From NCBI RefSeq assembly GCF_014646355.1, contig NZ_BMNH01000020.1, forward strand, positions 41,615 to 105,614: a stretch of DNA of 64,000 nt, given 5' to 3'. Made by a program: the position numbers and the translations under genes. The stretch comes from Nonomuraea cavernae. Its GTDB lineage: Bacteria; Actinomycetota; Actinomycetes; Streptosporangiales; Streptosporangiaceae. Positions 8,420 to 17,487 of this stretch are shown here, in pieces. How positions within the stretch are numbered: position 1 is the first letter of the stretch; every line of letters starts with the position of its first letter. Below the pieces are notes generated by a model, which saw nothing but the letters and a program-made list of their open reading frames with translations, did not search any database and was not told where the DNA came from.

Positions 8420-9205
8420 TCACAGGGCCGGAGGGACCCACGACGGGGGACGCTTCTGCATGAAGGCCGCGATGCCCTCCTGGCCCTCCTCGGAGGTGAA
8501 GCGCTCGGCTGACAGCTCCGCCATCTGCCGCAGCCCCTCCTCGAACGGCACCTCCGGAAGGTCCCTGATCAGCCTCTTCGTGATGGCGAGCGCCTCGGGG
8601 CCGCCCCTGGCCAGCAGCTCGGCGTAGCGGGCGGTCGTCGCGTCGAGCTCCTCCTCGGGCACGGCCCGCGTCAGCAGCCCGATCTGCACGGCCCTGGCGG
8701 CGTCGAACACCTCACCGGTCAGGAAGTATTCGGCCGCCGCCCTGGAGTCCAGCCGGCGCAGCACGGGCACCGCGATCATCGCGGGCACCACGCCCAGGCG
8801 CACCTCGGTGAAGGCGAACGAGGCGGTCAGCGGCGCGATCGACAGGTCGCACGCGGCGACCAGGCCGAGCCCGCCCGCCCGGGCCGTGCCGTTGAGCCGG
8901 CAGATGACCGGCTTCGGGCTCTCCCAGATGAGCGTGAGGATCTCGGGGAACGACGCGGTCACCGGCGCCCCCGCCGCGCCCGAGGCCGGGTCGGCCCGCT
9001 GCTCCTTCAGGTCGGCGCCGGAGCAGAAGACCTTGCCGGTGCCGGTCAGCACGATGACCCGCGCCTCGGGCTCGGCCAGCGCCCAGTCCAGCCGGTCCTT
9101 CAGGTCGCTCAGCAGCCGTACGGACAGCGCGTTGCGGTTGGGCGGCGAGTCGAGCGTGATCGTCGCCACGCCGTTCACGAGCTCCTGGTGCACCAGCCGT
9201 GTCAT
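8420..9205 (-). CDS. Enoyl-CoA hydratase/isomerase family protein
   Basis: A 261-residue crotonase-fold enzyme. The oxyanion-hole segments are visible as FCSGADLKEQ (about 60-69) and the GGLGLVAACDLSIA block (about 110-124). The usual catalytic Glu appears in FTEVRLGVVP (about 133-142). In an operon with a two-subunit acyl-CoA carboxylase it is a candidate for hydrating the carboxylated enoyl-CoA, as 3-methylglutaconyl- or isohexenylglutaconyl-CoA hydratases do (inference). Its ATG overlaps the biotin carboxylase stop as ATGA, indicating translational coupling. Confidence 0.92.
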   Translation of the reverse strand: MTRLVHQELVNGVATITLDSPPNRNALSVRLLSDLKDRLDWALAEPEARVIVLTGTGKVFCSGADLKEQRADPASGAAGAPVTASFPEILTLIWESPKPVICRLNGTARAGGLGLVAACDLSIAPLTASFAFTEVRLGVVPAMIAVPVLRRLDSRAAAEYFLTGEVFDAARAVQIGLLTRAVPEEELDATTARYAELLARGGPEALAITKRLIRDLPEVPFEEGLRQMAELSAERFTSEEGQEGIAAFMQKRPPSWVPPAL

Positions 9206-11358
9206 GCTTCCCTCTCCTGGGTGATCTCCTCGATGATCGCCAGCACCTCTCCCGCCTCGACCTGCCGGCCCTTCTCCACGCGTACGTCGGAGACGACCCC
9301 GTCCGCCGGCGCGGTTATCCGGTGCTCCATCTTCATCGCCTCCAGGACGAGCACCGGCCGGCCCTTGACGACGCGGTCACCCGGCTCGACCTCGACGCGC
9401 AGCACGCTACCGGGCATGGGGGCGAGCAGGGATCCCGGGGCCACGTGCGCGACCGGCTCGGGCAGCCTCGGCACCGGGGTCAGCGCGACGGACCCGGCGG
9501 GGGAGTCGACGTACACCTTCTCGTCGTGCGAGTCGTCAGGTGGCCCGCCGTGTGGCCCACACGGTGGCCCGTCGTGTGGCCCGTCGTGTGGCCCGTCGTG
9601 TGGCCCGTCGTGTGGGGCGCCGTGTGGGCCGCCGTGCGGGCGCCCGTACTGGGCGACGTCGAAGGTGTGCCGGACGCCGTCGTGTTCCAGGACGACCCGG
9701 TGGGGCTCGGCGGCGACGAGCGTGACGCCGTCGGGAAGCGGCTGGTAGACGACCTCGGCCTCCTCGAACCTGGCGACGTGCGGCTGCGACCGGACGTTGC
9801 GCCAGCCGCCGGGCAGACTGCCCAGCACCCTGGCCCGGCCGCGGTTGGCGGCGGCCATGGCGAGCGCGGCGGCCAGAACGGACAGCTCGACCGGCTCGAC
9901 CGGCCTGACCGGCTCGGCCGGGGCGAGCAGGCCCGGTGGCGTGGGCCGCGCGGAACGCGGGGCCTCGGGCCGTCCCCCGACCAGCGCCTCCCGGTGTTCG
10001 TCGAGGAAACCGGTGTGCGTGTTGCCCGCCCGGAACTCGGGATTTTTCAGGATGCTGACCAGCAGCTCGCGGTTCGTGGTCACCCCGTGCAGCTTCGCGC
10101 GCCGCAGGGCCGCCGCGAGCTTCCGCACGGCCTCGTCGCGCCCGGCCCCGTACGCGATCACCTTGGCCAGCATCGCGTCGTAGTACGGCGAGACCACCGA
10201 GCCTGACTCCACCCCCGAGTCGACGCGGACGTCACCCGGGATCTCGAAGCGCCGCAGCACCCCCGTCTGGGGCAGGTGGTCGTGGTCCTCGGCGTACAGC
10301 CGGACCTCGATCGCGTGCCCGCGCGGCTCCGGCGGCCCGTCCGGCAGCGCGGCCCCCTCGGCGACCTCCAACTGCAGCCGGACGAGATCGACCCCGTAGA
10401 CCAGCTCGGTTACGGGGTGCTCCACCTGGAGCCGGGTGTTCATCTCCAGGAACGCCACCTGGTCGTCCCGCACCAGGAACTCCACCGTCCCGGCACCCAC
10501 GTACCCGATCGTCCGGGCGGCCCTGACCGCGGCCTCCAGCAGCAGGGCCCGCGTCTCGTCGCCGATCCCGGGCGACGGGCACTCCTCCACGATCTTCTGG
10601 TGCCGGCGCTGGATGCTGCACTCGCGCTCGCCGAGCGCCCAGACGTGCCCGTGCCGGTCGGCGAGGATCTGCACCTCCACGTGCCGGGCCCGTTCCAGCA
10701 GCGGCTCCACGAACACCGACCCGTCGCCGAACGCGGCCTCGGCCTCGCGCCGCGCGGACGCGACCTCGCGTTCGAGATCGGCCGCCGCCCGCACCACGCG
10801 CATGCCGCGCCCGCCGCCTCCGGCGGACGCCTTCACCAGCACGGGATACTCCCAGTCCGGCGCGCCGGCCGGCCCCTCGGGCGGCAGCGACGGCAGCACG
10901 GGCACCCCCGCCTCCCTCATCAGCCGCTTCGCCTCGATCTTCGAACCCATCGCGGCGATCGCCGAGGGCGGCGGCCCCACCCACACCAGCCCCGCGTCCA
11001 GCACCTCCTGCGCGAAGGCGGCGTTCTCCGACAGGAACCCGTAGCCCGGGTGCACCGCGTCGGCGCCGGCGGCCCGGCAGGCCGCCATGATTTTCGGGAT
11101 GGCGAGGTACGTCTCGGCGGGCAGCACGCCGTCGAGACGCACCGCGTAGTCGGCCTCGGCCACGTGCGGCGCGGAGGCGTCGGCGTCGGAGTGCACGGCC
11201 ACGGTCTCGATGCCGAGCGCGCGGCAGGTGCGGAAGATCCGCCGGGCGATCTCTCCCCGGTTGGCCACCAGCAGGCGCGTGATGGCGACAGGAGCGATGG
11301 CGACAGGAGCGGTCTCGGGAGGAGTGTTCACGGGGGTGTTCGTGGGAGGAGTGGTCAT
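9202..11358 (-). CDS. Acyl-CoA carboxylase biotin-carboxylase/BCCP subunit with His-rich linker
   Basis: Biotin-dependent carboxylase alpha subunit of 718 residues. Biotin carboxylase domain: residues about 25-475, with LLVANRGEIARRIF, the ATP-grasp glycine loop SAGGGGRGM and EMNTRLQVEHPVTE. C-terminal biotinyl domain with the attachment motif LEAMKMEH. The ATG at 11358 overlaps the carboxyltransferase stop (ATGA) and is followed by a Thr/Pro-rich leader before the conserved start; the frame stays open further upstream, but that part duplicates the carboxyltransferase gene in another frame. Oddity: a His/Gly/Pro/Asp-rich insert of about 40 residues made of GPHD repeats (DNA 9520-9645) lies just before the biotinyl domain. 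Substrate is probably a branched enoyl-CoA or propionyl/acetyl-CoA. Confidence 0.93.
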   Translation of the reverse strand: MTTPPTNTPVNTPPETAPVAIAPVAITRLLVANRGEIARRIFRTCRALGIETVAVHSDADASAPHVAEADYAVRLDGVLPAETYLAIPKIMAACRAAGADAVHPGYGFLSENAAFAQEVLDAGLVWVGPPPSAIAAMGSKIEAKRLMREAGVPVLPSLPPEGPAGAPDWEYPVLVKASAGGGGRGMRVVRAAADLEREVASARREAEAAFGDGSVFVEPLLERARHVEVQILADRHGHVWALGERECSIQRRHQKIVEECPSPGIGDETRALLLEAAVRAARTIGYVGAGTVEFLVRDDQVAFLEMNTRLQVEHPVTELVYGVDLVRLQLEVAEGAALPDGPPEPRGHAIEVRLYAEDHDHLPQTGVLRRFEIPGDVRVDSGVESGSVVSPYYDAMLAKVIAYGAGRDEAVRKLAAALRRAKLHGVTTNRELLVSILKNPEFRAGNTHTGFLDEHREALVGGRPEAPRSARPTPPGLLAPAEPVRPVEPVELSVLAAALAMAAANRGRARVLGSLPGGWRNVRSQPHVARFEEAEVVYQPLPDGVTLVAAEPHRVVLEHDGVRHTFDVAQYGRPHGGPHGAPHDGPHDGPHDGPHDGPPCGPHGGPPDDSHDEKVYVDSPAGSVALTPVPRLPEPVAHVAPGSLLAPMPGSVLRVEVEPGDRVVKGRPVLVLEAMKMEHRITAPADGVVSDVRVEKGRQVEAGEVLAIIEEITQEREA
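9541..9643. repeat. 12-bp tandem repeat inside the biotin-carboxylase gene
   Basis: About eight copies, four nearly exact, of a 12-base unit (tgtggcccgtcg on the plus strand), encoding Gly-Pro-His-Asp repeats in the linker before the biotinyl domain. Copy number is likely variable between strains. Confidence 0.75.
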
Positions 11359-12944
11359 GGCCGGAACACCCCGAATCCCGCCGCCTCCGGCACCGGGGCG
11401 CTGTTGATCGCCGACAGGCACATCCCCAGCACCGTCCGGGTGTCGCGGGGATCGATCACCCCGTCGTCGTAGAGCCGCCCGGACAGGAAGAACGGCAGCG
11501 ACTCCGCCTCGATCTGCGCCTCCACCATCGCCCGCATCGCCGCGTCGGCCTCCTCGTCGTAGACCTGCCCTCGGGCCTGGGCCGAGGCCCGCCCGACGAT
11601 CGACAGCACTCCGGCCAGCTGCGCGGGCCCCATCACGGCCGACTTCGCGCTGGGCCAGCTGAACAGGAAGCGCGGATCGTAGGCCCGCCCGCACATCCCG
11701 TAGTTGCCCGCTCCGTACGAGGCGCCCATCACCACGGTCAGGTGCGGCACCGTCGAGTTGGACACGGCGTTGATCATCATCGCGCCGTGCTTGATGATGC
11801 CGCCCTGCTCGTACTCCTTGCCGACCATGTAGCCGGTCGTGTTCTGCAGGAACAGCAGCGGCGTGCGCGACTGGTCGGCCAGCTGGATGAACTGGGTCGC
11901 CTTCTGCGACTCCTCGCTGAACAGCACGCCCCGCGCGTTGGCCAGGATGCCCACCGGATAGCCGTGCAGGGTGGCCCACCCGGTGACCAGGGACGTCCCG
12001 TAGACCGGCTTGAACTCCTCGAACTCGCTCCCGTCCACGATCCGCGCGATCACCTCGCGGGGGTCGAACGGGATCCTCAGATCCTCGGGCACGATGCCCA
12101 GCAGTTCCTCCGCCGGGTAGGCGGGCTCGCGCACGGGCAGCGGCTGCACGCCGCGCTTGCGCCAGTTGAGCGAGCGCACGATCCGCCGGCCGATCCGCAG
12201 CGCGTCGTGCTCGTCCAGGGCGAGGCAGTCGGCCAGGCCGCTGGTGCGCGCGTGCATCTCGGCGCCGCCCAGCGACTCGTCGTCGGACTCCTCGCCGGTC
12301 GCCATCTTGACCAGCGGCGGGCCGCCCAGGAACACCTTGGCTCGCTCGCGCACCATCACCACGTGGTCGCTCAGGCCGGGCACGTACGCGCCGCCGGCGG
12401 TGGAGTTGCCGAACACGAGCGCGATCGTGGGGATCCCGGCCGCCGACATCCGCGTCAGATCGCGAAATATCCGGCCGCCCGGGATGAAGATCTCCTTCTG
12501 CGTCGGCAGGTCCGCGCCGCCGCTCTCCACCAGGTTGATGAACGGCAGCCGGTTGCGCAGCGCGATGTCGGACGCCCGCAGCGACTTGCGCAGCGTCCAC
12601 GGGTTGGACGCGCCGCCCCTGACCGTGGGGTCGCTCGCCGAGATCAGGCACTCGACGCCCTCCACCACGCCGATGCCGGTGACCACGCTGGCGCCCACCG
12701 GGAAGTCGCTGCCCCACGCCGCGAGCGGCGACAGCTCCAGGAACGGCGAGTCGGGATCGACGAGCAGCTCGACGCGCTCCCTGGCCAGCAGCTTGCCCCG
12801 CGCGCGGTGCCGCTCGACGTACTTCGCCCCGCCGCCCGCGACCGCCTTGGCGTGCTCGGCGTCGAGGTCGGCCAGCTTGGCCAGCATCGCCGCCCGCCGC
12901 CCGAGATGGTCGGCCGCCGTCGGGTCGAGCTCGCTCCTGATCAC
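11355..12944 (-). CDS. Acyl-CoA carboxylase carboxyltransferase (beta) subunit
   Basis: A 529-residue carboxyltransferase of the PCC/MCC/GCC beta type, transferring CO2 from carboxybiotin to an acyl-CoA. Both crotonase-like halves are present: VVTGIGVVEGVECLISASDPTVRGG in the N half (split here between VVTGIGVVEGVE and SASDPTVRGG) and LLFLQNTTGYMVGKEYEQGG, KMATGEESDDESLGG and MGASYGAGNYGMCGRAYDP in the C half. The last two are typical of methylcrotonyl-/geranyl-CoA carboxylase relatives. The GTG start overlaps the TetR stop as GTGA, and its own stop overlaps the biotin-carboxylase ATG, so the trio is coupled. Confidence 0.93.
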   Translation of the reverse strand: MIRSELDPTAADHLGRRAAMLAKLADLDAEHAKAVAGGGAKYVERHRARGKLLARERVELLVDPDSPFLELSPLAAWGSDFPVGASVVTGIGVVEGVECLISASDPTVRGGASNPWTLRKSLRASDIALRNRLPFINLVESGGADLPTQKEIFIPGGRIFRDLTRMSAAGIPTIALVFGNSTAGGAYVPGLSDHVVMVRERAKVFLGGPPLVKMATGEESDDESLGGAEMHARTSGLADCLALDEHDALRIGRRIVRSLNWRKRGVQPLPVREPAYPAEELLGIVPEDLRIPFDPREVIARIVDGSEFEEFKPVYGTSLVTGWATLHGYPVGILANARGVLFSEESQKATQFIQLADQSRTPLLFLQNTTGYMVGKEYEQGGIIKHGAMMINAVSNSTVPHLTVVMGASYGAGNYGMCGRAYDPRFLFSWPSAKSAVMGPAQLAGVLSIVGRASAQARGQVYDEEADAAMRAMVEAQIEAESLPFFLSGRLYDDGVIDPRDTRTVLGMCLSAINSAPVPEAAGFGVFRP

Positions 12945-13582
12945 TGGCTCGCCTCCGTAGTTGACACCGACGTCAGGCCGATGGCCCGCGCCCAGAGCTT
13001 GGTCAGCAACTCGACCGCCGTCCGCTCGTCGGCCCGCTCACCCAGGTCGAGCCAGACGTGCGCGAAGTGCTCGACCATGCCGCCGAGCATGATCGCGGTG
13101 AGCCTGGGGTCGAGGGTGGGATCGGCCAGCCCCTGCTCCTGCAGCCGGCGCAGCCCCTCGGCGCCCCGGCGCACGAACACCTCGCGCAGCTCCAGCAGCA
13201 GGTCGCGGAAGCCGTCCTCGGTCAGCGCGGCCTGCTCCAGCATCCTGACCAGCCGCGAGTTGGCGGCCCAGGCGCGCAGGTAGAGCCGGTTGGCGGCCTC
13301 GATCCGGGTGTAGGGGTCGCCGGGCGCGGCCGGGCCGACGATGCTCGCGGTGAACATCTCGCCCACCACGGCCCCGGCGACCTCACCGAACAGCGACTCC
13401 TTGGAGTCGAAGTAGGTGTAGAACGTGCCGTGCGACACCCCGGCCCGGGCGCAGACGTCGTCGATGCGCGCGGCCTCGTACCCGTGCTCGTCGAACGCCT
13501 CCCGCCCGGCCCGCACCAGCGCGGCCCTGGTCCGCCGCCCGCGAGCTGTCAGCCCCTCAGACTTGACGATCACGTCAGCCAT
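12941..13582 (-). CDS. TetR family regulator heading the acyl-CoA carboxylase operon
   Basis: A 213-residue repressor with the N-terminal helix-turn-helix RGRRTRAALVRAGREAFDEHG and ARAGVSHGTFYTYFDSKESLF (about 11-62). The C-terminal domain is helical. I take the ATG at 13582 (MADVIVKSEG); the frame also permits an ATG at 13633. As the first gene of a coupled operon with carboxylase subunits, enoyl-CoA hydratase and AtuA, it most likely senses an acyl-CoA intermediate and represses its own operon, as FadR/LiuR-like TetR proteins do (inference). No clear operator is recognised in the 79 bases upstream. Confidence 0.92.
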   Translation of the reverse strand: MADVIVKSEGLTARGRRTRAALVRAGREAFDEHGYEAARIDDVCARAGVSHGTFYTYFDSKESLFGEVAGAVVGEMFTASIVGPAAPGDPYTRIEAANRLYLRAWAANSRLVRMLEQAALTEDGFRDLLLELREVFVRRGAEGLRRLQEQGLADPTLDPRLTAIMLGGMVEHFAHVWLDLGERADERTAVELLTKLWARAIGLTSVSTTEASQ

Positions 13583-13661
13583 CGTACGCGTCCGCTCCAA
13601 GCAGGGAAAGCCATCTCTGTCAGCCCTCCTCACCGCCGGAACCGTCCCTTGACCTTGTCGA

Positions 13662-16600
13662 TCACTTGGGGGGAACTATGTCGTCCGGGAGGAAGATGCG
13701 TAACTGGCCGCTGCTGCCCAGTTTCCCCGGCTCGGCCGTCGACAGGTAGCCGTCCAGCGACAGCCAGGTCTTGGAGTCGTTGGCGATCACCACGTGCCCG
13801 GTCCACTGGGCGATCTCTAACGCGTGCCGGTTCGCGCCAACATGGCAGTTAGTGAGCAGGATGACGTCGTGCTCCGACAGCCAGGGCATGTGCAACAGCA
13901 GCGAGGCGGTCTGGTCGGCGTCCAGGCGTTGTGCGCCGATCCAGTTGCCGTCCTCTGAGCCGTGCCCCACGACGTTGAAGAGGCCGTTGACGGGCACTCT
14001 GTCGCGGGCGTGAGGGGCCAGTTGCATGTCGTGCGCGTTGTTGAGGTCGCGCAGCCATACGCCTGCGGGGATCCGCTCGACGTCCTGGAAGAGGTGGTGG
14101 CGCAGCTGCCGGGAGAGTCGGGGTTTGTTTCGCGGTTCCGAGATCGCGATCGAGTCAATGTCGCGGCCCTCGGGCACCTGCATGACCAGCAGATGCCGCT
14201 CGCCGAACGACTCCAGCTGGGCCACCACCTTCAGCCGGACCCCGGCTCGGAAGACGGCGTGGGCGGGTTTGCCCGAAAGATCCGTCACTCCGATGTACTC
14301 GCCCCTGATGGTCAGGCGCACGCTGTTGGGCATGTCGCCCAGGAAGTTAGGTGCGTTGACGCCTTCCAAGATTCCGTGGAAGGCGATCTCGCTGCCGGGC
14401 CGGACGTAGCGCGGCAGCCAGTGGGCGGGCACGCGCGCCGAGACGTGGCCCTCCGTGGTGAGCCGGGCGGCGAGCTCGGCGTCCGCCCTGCCGAGGATGG
14501 ACTCGGCGGCGGTGACGAGCGCCGGGTCGTCGATGCGTTCGGCGAGGAGTTCGTTGACCTGGCGCAGATGGGAGCTCTCCAGCAGGTGTGGCAGTGCGCG
14601 GGCGTGGTGGTCTGGTGGTCGCCAGGGCATGTCCCGGAAGTCGGGTGTCAGAGGGGAGGAATCGTGTAGCGGGCCGAGGTCGAGCGGCGCGTTCGGGTCG
14701 GTGCGGCTGATCAGTTTCAGGTGTTCGTCGTAGTGGGCGGTCAGGCCATGTCTTTCGAACTCTGGCCGCAACGCCTCGTATCGAGCGCGCAGCGCGGTGC
14801 TGTCGGCTTCGGTGAGCAGTGCCTTGCCGACGTAGGCGACATGCTTCAGGAGTGGGTTCCGCCGGATCGCCGACGACACGGGCGGTCCGTCCCGAAAGCC
14901 GTCGTTGCGGGTGAGTGCGACGTACAGCGCTCGCCTGTCCAGCTCCGGCCGGAGCGCGGCGGGCGCGGCGCCCTTGTTCTCCACGTACGGTGGGTCGATG
15001 CGGTGCTCGTAGACAATGGTGGGGCCGGCCCGGTAGGTGCCCGGAACGCCATCCCTGATGCTGTGCGCGGCGTTGGCACGCATCTCGAACTTGTCGGCCT
15101 CTTTGACGGTGGTGAACTCGTGGCGAATGGCGCGCGTGCCGTCGTTGAACGTCACCACTTCTTTCCCCGCCAGGAGGAGCGGCATCAGGTCGGTCTGGCG
15201 GATGCCGCTGGTCAGGGCGGCGCGCAGTTGGTCGCTGCCGTGGGCCTGGTAGACGACGCCGTCGGCGGTCTGGTGGACGGCGGGGCCGTCCAGGCCGAGG
15301 GCGCGCCGGGTCAGCGCGGCCTCTATCGCTTGGGTGGCTGCCTCGCCGGTCAGCTCAAGTGCCTGCGACCCGTCTCGGAAGATGACAACGGTGGTGTCGC
15401 CGTACCTGCCCAGGGTCGCGACATCGCTGAGGTTCTCGGTCAGCCGCTGGGCGGGGTCCATCAGGGGGCGATCGGCGCCGGGCGAAGTGGTGTCCCTGAG
15501 GTCCGCGATGATCCCGGCTTCCCGGCTCTGGGGGGCGAGGTGCTGGGATGGGCTCTCCGGCGGAGATGAGGCCGCTACCGTTCGGGACGTGTGCGGCGGC
15601 GCGGGTTGATCGCTGGCGGGCCGTTCCGGGCCCCAGTTGAGGAGGCTGTCGATGGAGCGGGGCCCAGGTACGAGGTCCTGACGCGGGGTGGAGGGCTGCT
15701 GCGCCTGTCGCGCGCCGTCGGGGCTCGCGTGCTGTTGTGGTTCGTGCTGGGCGAGCATGGTGCGAGGGTCTGTGGCTGCTGTCGGACGTGGGGGCGGATC
15801 GGTGCCTGGCGACGGTTCGACGTCTTGTGCGGTCCGTGACGGCGCGTCGCCGTATGGTGCTGGCCGTGGTGGCGGTCCCGTGTGTGTTGCGGGGTCGGCT
15901 CGCTGGGAGGGGTCCTGGGAGGCGGTGGTCTGACGGTTTTCCGCCGGAGTGGTGGATGGTGAGTCGGTGGATGGTTCGTGGGTGCCGACTGTGGATGTGT
16001 CGGTGTTGGGCCTGCCGAAGTGTGGGTTCCAGCTTGCCCAGTGGGCGTCGGCGGCGCCGATGGCTCCTGAGGTGAAGCCTTTGAGGAGTCGTGTCAGGTC
16101 GAAGGGTTGGTCGTCGAAGGCTTGTGTGGTGGCGTCGGTGAGGCCGCCTGCTATGCCGGAGGCGAGCATGAGGTCGAGTAGTCGGCGTGGGGGTGACAGC
16201 CAGGTGGCGCCGGTCAGGAATATGCCGTTGAGCGCGCCGGTGCCGATTGAGGTGCGTACCTGCTGCCAGTCGATCTGCTCGCGCCGGTCTTGGGTGGATT
16301 GTACGTATAGTCCATTCCGCCCATGAGTCCGCCGAACAGGGCGATGTTGAACAGTAGTCGCTTGGCCAGTTGGGCGATGGCTTCGCGGGTGAAGCGGGCG
16401 CGCAGGCCCGCGGTGGCGGTGGCGGTGCTCGCCGTGGCGGGGTTGAGGAGGAAGGGCAGCAGCGTGGCCAGCTGGAAGATCAGCAGCCCGATCGACATGG
16501 TGATCATCCGCTTGGTGTACTGGACCTGCACGCCGAGGTTGTTCAGCTCCGTCGCCATGGCCGCCAGGCGGGTCAGGACCTTCGCCTGGCGTTGGCCGAC

Positions 16601-16822
16601 CCTGGCCGAGGCCTTGGTGACGAAGGCTCTGAACGCCTCACCGTCCCAGGAGTCCTGGTCAGGAGGCTTGACGCCGGAGCCGTCGGCGACCCGGTAGGCG
16701 GCCTGGGCCAGCGCGTCGGCCAGCGCGAACAGCTTGGACTCCTCGCCCTGGGGCCAGTCCATGCCGACCACCCAGCCGACCCACGGCCGCGCCCAGTCAG
16801 GTATGTCCCAGTCGAGCCACAC
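13662..16822 (-). pseudogene. Frameshifted WXG100-like/polymorphic effector with caspase-like C-terminus
   Basis: Two minus-strand frames (16822-16214 and 16169-13662) form one gene split by a single-base frameshift near 16280-16330. After DYTYN the first frame degenerates, while the -1 frame reads VQSTQDRREQIDWQQVRTSIG and continues to MLASGIAGG; restoring one base gives about 1053 residues. N-terminus: WXG100-like helical domain (EESKLFALADALAQAAYRVA) and two hydrophobic segments. Middle: long Pro/Ser/Thr/Gln-rich linker, then helical regions and a beta-rich stretch reminiscent of a degenerate ADP-ribosyltransferase (weak). C-terminus: hydrophobic strand plus VVGHGS and later ILLTNCHVG, the His-Gly and Cys pattern of clan CD caspase/CHAT peptidases. 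Preceded by a WXG100-like gene. Base composition is less GC-biased than its neighbours. Could be an inactivated gene or a sequencing error. Confidence 0.72.
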
Positions 16823-16828
16823 CCGTCG

Positions 16829-17122
16829 TCAGGGCCCCGGCCGCTCAGCCGCCCGGTAGTTCGCGGCCGTCACGCGCAGCCCGCCGCCGACCCCTTCGAG
16901 CTCGTCGATGTAGGCGGCGAAGGCATCGATCACACCGTCGCGCATGACCGGGAATCTCTTCTCCATCTCGGCGCCGTATTGGTCGTCGCCCATCGGCCGC
17001 CCGGCCGCCACGAACGCCTCGCGCACGTCGCGCAGCACACCGCGGACGCGCTCGGCCTCCTGCGCCGAGGCCAGCCCGGACCGCCTGATCTCACGGTCAG
17101 CGGCGATGTAGCCGTCACCCAT
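16829..17122 (-). CDS. WXG100/ESX-like small protein
   Basis: A 97-residue, mostly helical protein (RVRGVLRDVREAFVAAGRP, then MRDGVIDAFAAYIDELEGVGGGLRVTAANYRAAE). Length, two-helix layout and the closing VTAANYRAAE resemble ESX/WXG100 partners that pair with large type VII secretion substrates, although no strict WXG is present. It ends six bases before the large frameshifted WXG100-like gene, so they form one transcription unit. Secretion by a type VII system encoded elsewhere is inference; no EccC/EccD gene occurs in the window. Confidence 0.75.
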   Translation of the reverse strand: MGDGYIAADREIRRSGLASAQEAERVRGVLRDVREAFVAAGRPMGDDQYGAEMEKRFPVMRDGVIDAFAAYIDELEGVGGGLRVTAANYRAAERPGP

Positions 17123-17200
17123 GCCGCCCCCTTCGCGCTAGTAAATCGAAGCAGCATGGTACAGACGGATCGCCAGATATCGGCCTTCCGTTGCCAAACC

Positions 17201-17377
17201 TCAGCCTTGCCTTCGGGCAGCTCGCCTGAGCTCGTTGAGGATCTCGAACTCTTCGGCCGTCAGATCGCCCGCCACCTCCAGCGTGCCCTCGGCAGCGTGC
17301 ATGATGATCGGCTCGGGCCGCTCGTCCTGCTCCGGGAGGACCTCGAAGAGTGGAGGCCGCCGGTCGTCAGTGCTCAT
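17201..17377 (-). CDS. 58-residue acidic hypothetical protein
   Basis: Short frame starting MSTDDRRPPLFEVLPEQ and ending NELRRAARRQG, rich in Glu, Asp and Arg, with no Cys, signal peptide or membrane segment. Third codon positions are strongly G/C, consistent with coding. It lies 78 bases upstream of the WXG100-like gene on the same strand and is the likely first gene of that unit. I do not recognise the family; by analogy with neighbouring small genes in such modules it may be an accessory or chaperone-like protein (speculation). Confidence 0.55.
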   Translation of the reverse strand: MSTDDRRPPLFEVLPEQDERPEPIIMHAAEGTLEVAGDLTAEEFEILNELRRAARRQG

Positions 17378-17487
17378 GCTCCGAACCTACTCCGGTCACG
17401 ACCGCCCGAGAGCCGCCGTCCTGTCAGATGCGGCGGCTCCAGCCGGACGTCCAGGAGCGGGAGCACCACGGGCAGCCGGGGCGGTGG

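Noticed and set aside
9202..12717. Single long frame that would fuse carboxyltransferase and biotin carboxylase
   Set aside because: The upstream part is an out-of-frame reading of the carboxyltransferase gene. ATGA overlap at 11355-11358 gives a clear true start.
16280..16330. Programmed -1 ribosomal frameshift in the WXG100-like gene
   Set aside because: No slippery heptamer (X XXY YYZ) or downstream pseudoknot is evident; a mutation or sequencing error is simpler.
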